DNA of 64,000 nt, taken from assembly GCA_017847835.1 (NCBI GenBank), contig JAGASH010000007.1:1-64000 (forward strand). Direction: 5' to 3'. The notes beneath the pieces are model-generated. The model did not search any database, was not told the DNA's origin, and was given only the letters and a program-made list of their open reading frames with translations. Made by a program: the position numbers and the translations under genes. The DNA is from Oscillospiraceae bacterium. Lineage in GTDB: Bacteria; Bacillota; Clostridia; Oscillospirales; Ruminococcaceae. Shown one piece after another: positions 24,147-31,483 of the stretch. Position 1 is the stretch's first letter. The number at the start of each line of letters is the position of its first letter.

Positions 24147-25049
24147 TTACTCGCTTTGCTCCGTGATATAGCGTTCAGCAGAGGTTGCCGCATTTGCACC
24201 GTCAGCGGCAGCGGTGACAACCTGTCTGAGCGGTGTTGTACGGACATCTCCCGCCGCAAAAAGTCCCTCAGCCGAGGTTTTTCCGTCCTCGCCCGCGACA
24301 ACATACCCGCCTGCGTCAAGCTCGCACACACCTTTCAGCACAGCGGTATTCGGGACGCTTCCGACAGCGCAGAAAATCCCGTCCACAGACAGCGTTTTGC
24401 GCTCGCCGTTTTGAGTGTAGACAAATCCGTCTGCCTTGTCGCCGCCCGTCACCTCGTTCAGCACGGCATTCAGCACAAGCTTGATGTTCGCAGCTTCGCT
24501 TACCTTTTTCTGAAGCGATTTGTTTGCCCTGAACTCACCGCGTCTGTGAACCAGATACACCGTTTCGGCAATTTTTGACAGGTAAATCGCGTCGCCAAGC
24601 GCGGTATCTCCGCCGCCGATAACCGCAGCGGTTTTTCCCTTATAGAAAACCCCGTCGCACACCGCGCAGTAGGATATCTTCTGCTTGTCGTCGCCAGGTA
24701 CACCCAGCTTTCGATTTTTTGTGCCCGCGGCATATATTACCGTTTTTGACTGAAGGGTGCTTCCGTCGGAAAGCGTGATGTTCCACGCGCCGTTTTTTTC
24801 GAGAGAAGTCACCTCTCCCTCGATAAATTCCGTGCCGAGCGCTTCTGCCTGCTCTCTGAATTTCTCGCCGAGCTCATAACCGCTTATGCCGAAAAGTCCG
24901 GGATAATTGTCCACTCTCTCGGTCACGGCAATAGCGCCCGTGCCAAAAGGCTCCTTCTCAACGACCGCCGTGTTAAGCAGCGCGCGTCTTGCATATATCG
25001 CGGCAGAAAGCCCCGCAGGTCCGCTTCCGATTATTATGGTATCGTACAT
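24147..25049 (-). CDS. trxB: Thioredoxin reductase
   Basis: 300 residues with FAD motif IIGSGPAGLSAAIYARRA, redox site SYCAVCDG (CxxC), NADPH motif GGGDTALGDAIYLSKIA and the FAD-binding FAAGDVR. It reduces thioredoxins with NADPH; two candidate partners are coded nearby (12751 and 27585) plus the arsenic-linked one. It is unusual in being the first gene of a tetrapyrrole operon. Its promoter carries the shared sulfur-regulon box. Confidence 0.94.
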   Translation of the reverse strand: MYDTIIIGSGPAGLSAAIYARRALLNTAVVEKEPFGTGAIAVTERVDNYPGLFGISGYELGEKFREQAEALGTEFIEGEVTSLEKNGAWNITLSDGSTLQSKTVIYAAGTKNRKLGVPGDDKQKISYCAVCDGVFYKGKTAAVIGGGDTALGDAIYLSKIAETVYLVHRRGEFRANKSLQKKVSEAANIKLVLNAVLNEVTGGDKADGFVYTQNGERKTLSVDGIFCAVGSVPNTAVLKGVCELDAGGYVVAGEDGKTSAEGLFAAGDVRTTPLRQVVTAAADGANAATSAERYITEQSE

Positions 25050-25089
25050 TTTTCTTCACTCCTGTAAAATTTTTCAAAATGCTGTTTAT

Positions 25090-25134
25090 CCTATCAATTT
25101 AGTATATAATAACACATCTTCGCTTTAATGTCAA
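25090..25134 (-). promoter_or_regulatory. trxB-hem operon promoter with sulfur-regulon box
   Basis: Minus strand: TTGACA (25129-25134), 17 nt, TATTAT (25106-25111). Directly after the -10 comes TATACTAAATTGATAGG (25090-25106), closely related to the box at the ABC operon (both ATACTAAA....ATAGG). Confidence 0.8.
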
Positions 25135-25172
25135 CCCATATTTCTAAATAAAAATCATAAAAATATACATTT

Positions 25173-25205
25173 CCTATTGACAAAGTAGGTAAAATGTGCT
25201 ATAAT
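25173..25205 (+). promoter_or_regulatory. metY-sulfur operon promoter with sulfur-regulon box
   Basis: TTGACA (25177-25182), 17 nt, TATAAT (25200-25205). The box CCTATTGACAAAGTAGG (25173-25189) covers the -35 element, a repressing position. Confidence 0.82.
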
Positions 25206-25243
25206 CTAGTTAATCAGTAAATTGAGAAGGGAGATTTTCGATT

Positions 25244-26464
25244 TTGAACTTCAATACGGCTCTTTTACATATAAATAATCCCTGCGAAAAATCAACGGGA
25301 GCAACGCTTACTCCGATATATCAGGTGAGCGCGTTTGCACAGGAATCGGCTGAACAGCTGGAAAATGTATTCAACAACAGAGCTCCGGGATTTGCTTATT
25401 CGAGGATAAGCAACCCGACCATTGCTTCCTTTGAAAACCGAATGTGCGGTATCGAAAAAGGTATCGGCGCGGTTGCCTGTTCTTCGGGAATGGCAGCGGT
25501 AACAATGTCGCTTCTGAATATACTTCAGGCGGGAGATGAGGTTATTGCAAGCGCGGGACTTTTCGGCGGTACAATCGACCTTTTCAGCGACCTTGAAGCG
25601 TTCGGGATAACAACTCGTTTTGTAAAACACGTCACCGCAGAGGAAGTCGAGCCGCTGATAAACGAGCGCACAAAGGCGGTTTTCGCGGAGCTTATCGGAA
25701 ACCCGAGCCTTGAAATCGTTGACCTTGAAAAGATAAGCAAGCTTGTTCATTCACAAGGTATTCCGCTTATTATCGACAGCACAACTGCTACACCTTATCT
25801 TATAAACCCCGCGGATTTCGGCGCCGATATTATCGTTCACTCGACTTCAAAGTACATAAACGGCGGCGGAAACTCGATAAGCGGCGTTATTATAGACAGC
25901 GGCAATTTCAAGTGGGAGAAAATCCCGAAGCTTGAGAAATACAGGAAATTCGGGAAATTCGCTTACATCGCTTCTCTCAGAAACGGAATTTGGAGAAATG
26001 TAGGCGGGTGTCTTGCTCCGATTAACGCATTTATGAACAGCGTCGGAATGGAAACGCTCGGTCTGCGAATGGAACGCTGCTGCGAAAACGCGCTTGCGCT
26101 CGCGGAATTTTTCGAGAGCATTGACGGAATTTCCGTGAATTACCCCGCGCTCCCCTCAAACGCAAACTTTCCGCTTTGTCAAAGGCTTTTCGGCGGAAAA
26201 GGCGGCGCGATTGTCACAATCAGAGCGGGTTCAAAGGAACGCGCTTTTCGGCTGATAAACGGGCTGAAGCTCGCCACAAACGCAACAAATATCGGCGATG
26301 TGAGAACGCTTGTTATTCACGCGGAGAGCACGATTTACGCTCACAGCAGCGACGAGCAGAAACAAAACGCGGGTGTTTTCGAGGACACAATCCGCATAAG
26401 CGTCGGAATTGAGGACATAAACGACCTTAAAGACGATTTCGGAAAAGCAATTGAAAACCTATAA
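25244..26464 (+). CDS. metY: O-acetylhomoserine sulfhydrylase-like PLP enzyme (MetY)
   Basis: 406 residues of the Cys/Met-metabolism PLP family. PIYQVSAFA, FAYSRISNPT, ACSSGMAAVTM and HSTSKYINGGGNSISG (PLP Lys) mark a MetY-type enzyme acting on O-acetyl- or O-succinylhomoserine. Followed by sulfite reductase, a ThiS-like carrier and a JAMM peptidase, it most likely takes sulfur from the carrier thiocarboxylate instead of free sulfide, as shown for the Wolinella succinogenes pathway. Start is TTG 25244 with GGGAG 10 nt upstream; no ATG fits. First gene of a seven-gene operon. Confidence 0.88.
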   Translation: MNFNTALLHINNPCEKSTGATLTPIYQVSAFAQESAEQLENVFNNRAPGFAYSRISNPTIASFENRMCGIEKGIGAVACSSGMAAVTMSLLNILQAGDEVIASAGLFGGTIDLFSDLEAFGITTRFVKHVTAEEVEPLINERTKAVFAELIGNPSLEIVDLEKISKLVHSQGIPLIIDSTTATPYLINPADFGADIIVHSTSKYINGGGNSISGVIIDSGNFKWEKIPKLEKYRKFGKFAYIASLRNGIWRNVGGCLAPINAFMNSVGMETLGLRMERCCENALALAEFFESIDGISVNYPALPSNANFPLCQRLFGGKGGAIVTIRAGSKERAFRLINGLKLATNATNIGDVRTLVIHAESTIYAHSSDEQKQNAGVFEDTIRISVGIEDINDLKDDFGKAIENL

Positions 26465-26483
26465 TTTCAAGGAGGATAAAAAA

Positions 26484-27347
26484 ATGGCAGTGGATTACGG
26501 AACACTCAAAAAAGGCGGCTTTATGCGCCAGAAACAGAAAAATAATTTCTCGCTTCGACTTCGCGTTGTAGGCGGAAATCTCACGGCAAAACAGCTCGCG
26601 ACAATCGCGGAGGTTTCAGAAAAATACGGCGACGGTCACGTTCACCTTACATCAAGGCAGAGCGTGGAAATCCCTTTCATCAAGCTAGACGACATTGACG
26701 CGGTTAAGGACGCGCTTGCCGAGGGAGATGTTCAGCCTGGTGTTTGCGGACCGAGAGTGCGTACGATAACCGCCTGTCAGGGCGAGGCAATCTGTCCCAG
26801 CGGTTGTATCGATACCTATGCTCTCGCAAAGGAGCTTGACGACAGATATTTCGCGCGGGAGCTTCCGCACAAGTTTAAATTCGGCATTACCGGCTGTCAG
26901 AACAACTGCCTCAAAGCCGAGGAAAACGACCTCGGAATAAAGGGCGGTATCAAGGTAAAATGGGACGCAGACAAGTGTATAAACTGTGGCGTGTGCGAAA
27001 AGGCTTGCAGAGTGAGCGCGATTTCGATTGAGGACGGAAAAATTTCTGTTGATGACAAAAAGTGCAATTTCTGCGGACGCTGCGTGAAATCCTGTCCCAC
27101 GGACGCTTGGGACACCGTTCACGGTTACATAGTTTCGTTCGGCGGTCTTTTCGGAAACAGCATAAACAAAGGCGAAACAATTATCCCGTTCATCGAGGAC
27201 AAGGAAAAGCTGATGAAAATCTGCGATACGGCGATAAAATTCTTCGAGGAAAACGCAAACGCGGGCGAACGTTTCAAGTTTACCATCGACAGAGTTGGCA
27301 GAGAGAAGTTTGAGAAAACAATTAAGGAGGCATACGAAAATGGCTGA
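26484..27347 (+). CDS. Small siroheme/4Fe-4S sulfite reductase with ferredoxin domain
   Basis: 287 residues, far smaller than CysI. The siroheme/cluster ligands are in CQGEAICPSGC and GITGCQNNCLKAEENDLGI, with VHLTSRQSVEIPF in the N-terminal ferredoxin-like half. Residues about 165-215 form a 2[4Fe-4S] ferredoxin (CINCGVCEKAC, CNFCGRCVKSC). It resembles AsrC and small assimilatory sulfite reductases, reducing sulfite to sulfide with six electrons. AGGAGG precedes ATG 26484; the open frame overlaps metY. Siroheme comes from the divergent operon. Nitrite is a less likely substrate in this setting. Confidence 0.88.
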   Translation: MAVDYGTLKKGGFMRQKQKNNFSLRLRVVGGNLTAKQLATIAEVSEKYGDGHVHLTSRQSVEIPFIKLDDIDAVKDALAEGDVQPGVCGPRVRTITACQGEAICPSGCIDTYALAKELDDRYFARELPHKFKFGITGCQNNCLKAEENDLGIKGGIKVKWDADKCINCGVCEKACRVSAISIEDGKISVDDKKCNFCGRCVKSCPTDAWDTVHGYIVSFGGLFGNSINKGETIIPFIEDKEKLMKICDTAIKFFEENANAGERFKFTIDRVGREKFEKTIKEAYENG

Positions 27348-27585
27348 TTTTCAGATAGACGACTACGTTGATATCACGGACGTGGTTTGCCCGACAACAT
27401 TTGTAAAAGCAAAAGTTGCTCTGGAGGAGCTTGACGAAGGACAGGTGCTCTCGATTAAAATGAACGACGGAGAGCCCGTGCAGAACGTCCCGCGAAGCAT
27501 AAAAGAGGAAGGCCACAAAATCCTGAAACTCATCAACAACGAGGACGGAACCTACAATCTTATAGTTGAGAAGGTGGGCGACTAA
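27340..27585 (+). CDS. TusA-like sulfur carrier protein
   Basis: 81 residues. YVDITDVVCPTTFVKAKVALEEL has the Cys-Pro of TusA/SirA-type carriers (Cys17), whose Cys holds a persulfide. AGGAGG precedes ATG 27340, which overlaps the end of the sulfite reductase gene; upstream in-frame codons are not used. Placed between the reductase and the ThiS-like carrier system, it may shuttle sulfur from sulfide or persulfide to the thiocarboxylate. The link is inferred from order. Confidence 0.85.
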   Translation: MADFQIDDYVDITDVVCPTTFVKAKVALEELDEGQVLSIKMNDGEPVQNVPRSIKEEGHKILKLINNEDGTYNLIVEKVGD

Positions 27586-27899
27586 TGGCAGAAAAACTCA
27601 GTAAGGACAATTTCCGCGAGCAAGTGACGGAGGCTTCGGGGGTTGTTGTGGTGGATTTCTTCTCGGACAGCTGCATTCCGTGCAAGAAGATGTCCCCTGT
27701 TATCGCGCAGCTTGAAGAAGAAAACACCGATGTGAAATTCGGGAAACTCAACGTCAATTTCGATACCGAAACCGCCGAGAAATTCGGTGTGTCTTCCGTG
27801 CCGACGCTTGTTTTTTTCAAGAACGGAAAGGAAGAAGCAAGGCTCACGGGAGCGCAGAAAATCACGGCAATTACCGAAATAATTAACCAAATCAAGTAA
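27585..27899 (+). CDS. Thioredoxin with a CIPC active site
   Basis: 104 residues of thioredoxin fold. Active site SDSCIPCKK (about 30-33) replaces WCGPC, and the cis-Pro is in SSVPTLVFF. It overlaps the TusA-like stop and precedes the ThiS-like gene. It may reduce a persulfide or a disulfide formed when the activated carrier receives sulfur. A second thioredoxin with CVHC lies at 12751, and TrxB is coded divergently. Confidence 0.88.
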   Translation: MAEKLSKDNFREQVTEASGVVVVDFFSDSCIPCKKMSPVIAQLEEENTDVKFGKLNVNFDTETAEKFGVSSVPTLVFFKNGKEEARLTGAQKITAITEIINQIK

Positions 27900-27911
27900 A
27901 GGAGAAAGAAT

Positions 27912-28118
27912 ATGAAAATCACAGTTGCAGGAGTAAAAAAGGAGTATGCGGACGGACTTACCGTAGCTCAGCTTATTGAAGCGGAAAATGTGGAAACGCC
28001 GCAGTATGTCACGGTTTCCGTGAACGATGAATTTGTACAGAGCGGCACTTTCGAGGAAACCGTGCTCAAAGACGGCGATGAGGTTGAATTTCTGTACTTT
28101 ATGGGAGGCGGACAGTAA
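27912..28118 (+). CDS. hcyS: ThiS-like sulfur carrier with C-terminal GGGQ (HcyS type)
   Basis: 68 residues with a ubiquitin-like fold ending FMGGGQ. ThiS and MoaD end in Gly-Gly; here a Gln follows, so a peptidase must remove it before adenylation. A JAMM peptidase is coded two genes on. The set carrier, activating enzyme, JAMM peptidase and MetY matches the route of Wolinella succinogenes in which the carrier thiocarboxylate donates sulfur to O-acetylhomoserine and the peptidase then frees homocysteine. No thiamine gene is near, which argues against a ThiS role. AAAGGAG precedes the ATG. Confidence 0.85.
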   Translation: MKITVAGVKKEYADGLTVAQLIEAENVETPQYVTVSVNDEFVQSGTFEETVLKDGDEVEFLYFMGGGQ

Positions 28119-28924
28119 TGGCTTTTACAAACGAACAGCTTGAACGCTATTCCCGTCACATCATTCTGAAAGAAGTCGGCGCAAAGGGACAGAAAAAGCT
28201 CCTCAACGCAAAGGTGCTGATAATCGGTGCAGGCGGCTTGGGCGCACCCGCAGCAATGTATCTCGCGGCAGCCGGTGTTGGTACAATCGGAATTGCCGAC
28301 GCGGACGAGGTTGATTTGTCGAATTTACAGCGGCAGATTATCCACACAACCGCAGATGTCGGAAAGGCAAAGGTGCAGTCCGCGAAGGAAACAATGGAAG
28401 CGATAAATCCCGATGTTACCGTGAAAACCTACCGTGTTTTCGTGGACAGCGAGAGCATTATGGACTTAATCAAGGACTACGATTTCATCATTGACGGCAC
28501 GGACAACTTCCCTGCTAAATTCCTGATAAACGACGCCTGCGTTATGGCGGGAAAGCCGTTTTCTCACGCGGGAATTATCCGCTTCAAGGGACAGCTTATG
28601 ACCTACGTTCCCGGCAAGGGACCGTGCTATCGCTGCGTGTTCAAAAATCCGCCGCCGAAGGACGCTGTGCCGACGTGCAAACAGGCCGGAGTAATCGGCG
28701 CAATGGGCGGCGTCATCGGCTCGCTTCAGGCAATGGAAGCGGTAAAATACATTCTCGGTCAGGGCGACTTGCTCACGGGTTATCTTTTGACGTATGACGC
28801 ACTGAAAATGGAATTCAGAAAGATTAAACTCCCGACCGACAAGAACTGCGCGGTTTGCGGAGAAAATCCTACGATAACCGAGCTTATCGATTATGAACAG
28901 GCGGAGTGTGACGGCGCACTATGA
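28118..28924 (+). CDS. hcyF: MoeB/ThiF-type adenylyltransferase (HcyF type)
   Basis: 268 residues. ATP site LIIGAGGLGAPAAMYLA, ADADEVDLSNLQRQIIH, GTDNFPAKFLINDAC, the catalytic-type Cys in VPTCKQAGVIG, and the structural zinc ligands CYRC and CAVC are those of the E1-like MoeB/ThiF family. It would adenylate the C-terminal glycine of the ThiS-like carrier so that sulfur can be loaded. Its start overlaps the carrier stop and its stop overlaps the peptidase start (TATGA), indicating coupled synthesis. Confidence 0.9.
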   Translation: MAFTNEQLERYSRHIILKEVGAKGQKKLLNAKVLIIGAGGLGAPAAMYLAAAGVGTIGIADADEVDLSNLQRQIIHTTADVGKAKVQSAKETMEAINPDVTVKTYRVFVDSESIMDLIKDYDFIIDGTDNFPAKFLINDACVMAGKPFSHAGIIRFKGQLMTYVPGKGPCYRCVFKNPPPKDAVPTCKQAGVIGAMGGVIGSLQAMEAVKYILGQGDLLTGYLLTYDALKMEFRKIKLPTDKNCAVCGENPTITELIDYEQAECDGAL

Positions 28925-29334
28925 TAATAAAACTGAAAAAAGAAGATTTTGACAAAATTGTCGAGCACGCTGAAAAAGAACTCCCGAACGAAGCCTGCGG
29001 GCTTATTGCGGGAAAAATTGAGGGAGAAACAAAGCTTGTGGAAAAGGTTTATTTCCTCACGAACATCGACCACTCAAACGAGCATTTTTCCCTTGATCCA
29101 AAGGAGCAGTTTGCGGCTGTAAAAGATATGAGGGCAAACGGGCTTGTGCCGCTCGGAAACTGGCACTCTCACCCGGAGTCGCCGTCAAGACCGTCCAACG
29201 AGGACAAGCGTCTTGCTTATGACAGCACGGCAAGTTATATGATTTTGTCGCTTATGGACATAACCGCGCCCGTGCTGAACTCCTTTAAAATCACGGGAAC
29301 AAACTCCGAGAAAGAGCAGCTCGAAATCATCTGA
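28921..29334 (+). CDS. hcyD: JAMM/MPN+ metallopeptidase (HcyD/Mec+ type)
   Basis: 137 residues. The zinc motif NWHSHPESPSRPSNED follows the JAMM pattern H-x-H-P-x6-S-x2-D, with the upstream Glu in LPNEACGLIAG. Bacterial relatives, Mec+ in mycobacteria and HcyD in Wolinella, cut after the Gly-Gly of sulfur carriers. Two jobs are likely: trimming the carrier Gln to expose Gly-Gly, and releasing homocysteine from the carrier after the MetY reaction. Last gene of the operon before a terminator. Confidence 0.9.
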   Translation: MIIKLKKEDFDKIVEHAEKELPNEACGLIAGKIEGETKLVEKVYFLTNIDHSNEHFSLDPKEQFAAVKDMRANGLVPLGNWHSHPESPSRPSNEDKRLAYDSTASYMILSLMDITAPVLNSFKITGTNSEKEQLEII

Positions 29335-29345
29335 ATAAACAAAAT

Positions 29346-29378
29346 GCCCGAGGCAAGCAGCTTCGGGCAAAACTTTTT
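29346..29378. terminator. Bidirectional terminator, sulfur operon / rrf2
   Basis: GCCCGA (29346-29351) pairs with TCGGGC (29363-29368) around a partly paired AGGCAAGCAGCT loop, followed by AAAACTTTTT on plus. The convergent rrf2 gene ends at 29377. Confidence 0.85.
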
Positions 29379-29796
29379 ATATACAATAATCATCGGCTGT
29401 TGCGGCGCTGTCCACAATGTCCTGAAGCGTCACGCTGTACAGGTAATCGTTAATGGTTTTGTTCAGCCCCTGCCACATTTTCAGCGTCGGGTCTTTCAGC
29501 ATTTCTTCATCGTCAAACGCGTCTTCCACGGGAAAAATATCCCCTTCAGAAACCTTCAGTATTTCCCCGACCGTGTACTGCCCCGGCTCCTTTGAAAGAG
29601 CATATCCGCCCTGATACCCACGATTTGTCAGCAAAAGCTTGGATTTCGTCAGCATAGGCACAATCTGTTCAAGATATTTCTTTGACAGCGACTGTCGCTG
29701 TGCTATATCTTTAAGCGGAACAAAGCCCTTGTATGGGTGCTGAGCAAGGTCGGTGAGCAGCCGAAGCGCATATCTGCCTTTTGTGGATATCTTCAT
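29377..29796 (-). CDS. Rrf2-family regulator, CymR-like
   Basis: 139 residues. The winged helix MKISTKGRYALRLLTDLA with SLSKKYLEQIVPMLTKSKLL and GYQGGYALSKEP is Rrf2. The three Cys that hold the cluster in IscR and NsrR are missing; the only Cys is residue 138. That is the CymR pattern, a cysteine-metabolism repressor that acts with a partner enzyme instead of a cluster. Its own promoter carries the box found at four other sulfur promoters. Control of cysteine and sulfur genes is inferred from this and from position. AAAGGAG precedes the ATG. Confidence 0.88.
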   Translation of the reverse strand: MKISTKGRYALRLLTDLAQHPYKGFVPLKDIAQRQSLSKKYLEQIVPMLTKSKLLLTNRGYQGGYALSKEPGQYTVGEILKVSEGDIFPVEDAFDDEEMLKDPTLKMWQGLNKTINDYLYSVTLQDIVDSAATADDYCI

Positions 29797-29836
29797 TTTA
29801 AATACTCCTTTCGTTATTTTTATTTATCTTACTTTA

Positions 29837-29882
29837 TCTATGTGTATAATAGGATTATATCACTTTTTTTCGGTTTTGTCAA
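29837..29882 (-). promoter_or_regulatory. rrf2 promoter with sulfur-regulon box
   Basis: Minus strand: TTGACA (29877-29882), 17 nt, TATAAT (29854-29859), then immediately CCTATTATACACATAGA (29837-29853), one base off the CCTA-N9-TAGG form. Suggests autorepression. Confidence 0.8.
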
Positions 29883-29957
29883 GAGAATTTTCGCATTTTT
29901 ATAACAAAACAACTATTTGTTTCGTAAAAAATAATTATCACAATTTAACACCAAAAA

Positions 29958-29984
29958 GAGCGGAAATCAATCCGCCCTTTTTTT
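29958..29984 (-). terminator. Terminator after the FecR/LRR gene
   Basis: Read on minus: GGGCGGA-TTGATT-TCCGCTC followed by TTTTT, seven pairs with one G-T wobble, 7 bp past the stop. Confidence 0.85.
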
Positions 29985-29990
29985 AGCTTA

Positions 29991-31319
29991 TCAGGTGTAC
30001 AATTCAACGTAATCGTTGTGAGGTTCATCAACGGGAGTATAGGTTTTGCCCTTGTAGGTGACCGGAGCAAAGCAGTCATAAAACGCTTTATGCCCTATTT
30101 TTTCAACGCTGTCGGGGATAAATACATTTGCAATTATTCCCGAACATTTGCAAAACGCAAATTCTCCGATATATGTCACACCGTTCGGGATTTCTATGCT
30201 TGCAAGTGCCGAGCAGGAAAAGAACGCGTAATCGCCTATTCTTGTGATACCGCTCGGCATAGTAACGCTTGTCAATCCCGTGCAGAAATCAAATGTTCTG
30301 TCCGCTATTTCGGTAAGTCCGCTCGGAAGAACTATACTTGTAATGTAATCGCAGCCGGCAAATGCTCTGCTTCCGATTTCCGTCACGCTGTCGGGGATTT
30401 CCACGGCTGTCAAATCGGGACAGAAATAAAACGCTTCTGCGCCTATTCTCTTAACACCGTCGGGAATGATTATGCGTTTAATACCTGCAATCTGTTTAAT
30501 CGCGCCGTCGCCTATTCCTACAACGCGCTGCCCGTCAAATTCCGCGGGAATGTTCAGGATTTCCTCTTTTCCTGTGTAATTTGTTATTTCAAGTCCGCCG
30601 AGCGCTTCACTGTATATGTATTCAAAATAACCGGAAGTCATTATCTCTCCCGAGCCGCCGGAATTATCGCCTCCGACAGGTTTGATATCGCTGCTTACCG
30701 TGGGAATTCTGTCGGGTTCACGGTTTGAACGGGAAACAACATTTGCTTTTTGACCCGCGTTCAGCGTCTTGACCTTGCCCGTGTCTTTATCGGTTAGCTC
30801 AACCGTTCCCTGCTTAACCGCGACTGACGTATGACAAAGCTCCTTTTCATCGAAATACACGTTGACCGTGAAAACCGTGCCGCGAACGGACATTGAAGAA
30901 TTCGGGCTTTCGACAACGTAGCTCTCGGACGGTAAAAGCTTATTGTCGATTTCGTTTGTAATCGTGCCCTTTTCGAGATGAATAACCGTTCGTGAGTCCT
31001 TGCCTGCCGCTCCGAATGCCTCAATACTGAATATCGTCAGTTCCTCTGCGATAACGTGCTTGTCCGAGTCAAGCGAAAGCGTCATCGTTGATTTCCCGAA
31101 AACCTCGACTTTATTGCCGCTCACGAGATTTTGTCCCTTGAAAGCGTCGGAAACGCTCAATCCTGCCGTGACCTTTGAAGTTCCCGTCAAATCCTTAACA
31201 CAAATGTTTCTGTAACCCGTGTTCAGCAGGATAATCAGCACAACAACTCCCGCGATTAACGCAAGAGTCACCGCACCCGCGATGATTTTGCCCTTTTTAG
31301 ATGAAAGAAAGCTTTTCAT
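29991..31319 (-). CDS. Membrane-anchored FecR-domain protein with BspA-type leucine-rich repeats
   Basis: 442 residues. A short basic start and one membrane segment (about 12-33) precede an extracellular FecR-like domain (about 95-190; PNSSMSVRGTVFTVNVYF) and then five or more LRR_5 repeats (about 255-420) of the type IPDSVTEIGSRAFAGC / LPSGLTEIADRTFDFC. FecR domains sense or transduce signals; LRR_5 repeats are common in gut-bacterial surface proteins that bind host or partner molecules. No sigma factor gene lies beside it. GAGGAG precedes the ATG. Function beyond surface binding cannot be assigned. Confidence 0.85.
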   Translation of the reverse strand: MKSFLSSKKGKIIAGAVTLALIAGVVVLIILLNTGYRNICVKDLTGTSKVTAGLSVSDAFKGQNLVSGNKVEVFGKSTMTLSLDSDKHVIAEELTIFSIEAFGAAGKDSRTVIHLEKGTITNEIDNKLLPSESYVVESPNSSMSVRGTVFTVNVYFDEKELCHTSVAVKQGTVELTDKDTGKVKTLNAGQKANVVSRSNREPDRIPTVSSDIKPVGGDNSGGSGEIMTSGYFEYIYSEALGGLEITNYTGKEEILNIPAEFDGQRVVGIGDGAIKQIAGIKRIIIPDGVKRIGAEAFYFCPDLTAVEIPDSVTEIGSRAFAGCDYITSIVLPSGLTEIADRTFDFCTGLTSVTMPSGITRIGDYAFFSCSALASIEIPNGVTYIGEFAFCKCSGIIANVFIPDSVEKIGHKAFYDCFAPVTYKGKTYTPVDEPHNDYVELYT

Positions 31320-31348
31320 AAAGTTCTCCTCGAAAAAATGATATTTTA

Positions 31349-31377
31349 ATTATAGCACAATTTATCGGATAAAGCAA
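31349..31377 (-). promoter_or_regulatory. Promoter of the FecR/LRR gene
   Basis: Minus strand -10 TATAAT (31349-31354) with a weak TTGCTT (31372-31377) at 17 nt spacing, 30 bp before the ATG. Confidence 0.6.
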
Positions 31378-31406
31378 TATATTGGCGCTATGTTTTGAAA
31401 ACAGAC

Positions 31407-31435
31407 TTGAAAAATAGTGAATAATGTGTTATAAT
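31407..31435 (+). promoter_or_regulatory. Promoter of the dockerin protein gene
   Basis: TTGAAA (31407-31412), 17 nt, TATAAT (31430-31435), 48 bp before the ATG. Divergent from the preceding promoter. Confidence 0.75.
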
Positions 31436-31483
31436 GAAATTGTATTGATTTACACAAAAGCGTGTTTCAGAAAGGAAATTGAT

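Noticed and set aside
25206..25243. SAM riboswitch (S-box) or T-box before metY
   Set aside because: Only about 38 nt lie between the -10 element and the start codon, too short for either.
27912..28924. Thiamine or molybdopterin synthesis (ThiS-ThiF or MoaD-MoeB)
   Set aside because: No other thiamine or molybdenum gene is near; the JAMM peptidase, MetY and sulfite reductase point to homocysteine synthesis.
29377..29796. IscR-type iron-sulfur regulator
   Set aside because: The three cluster cysteines are absent and no isc/suf gene is adjacent.
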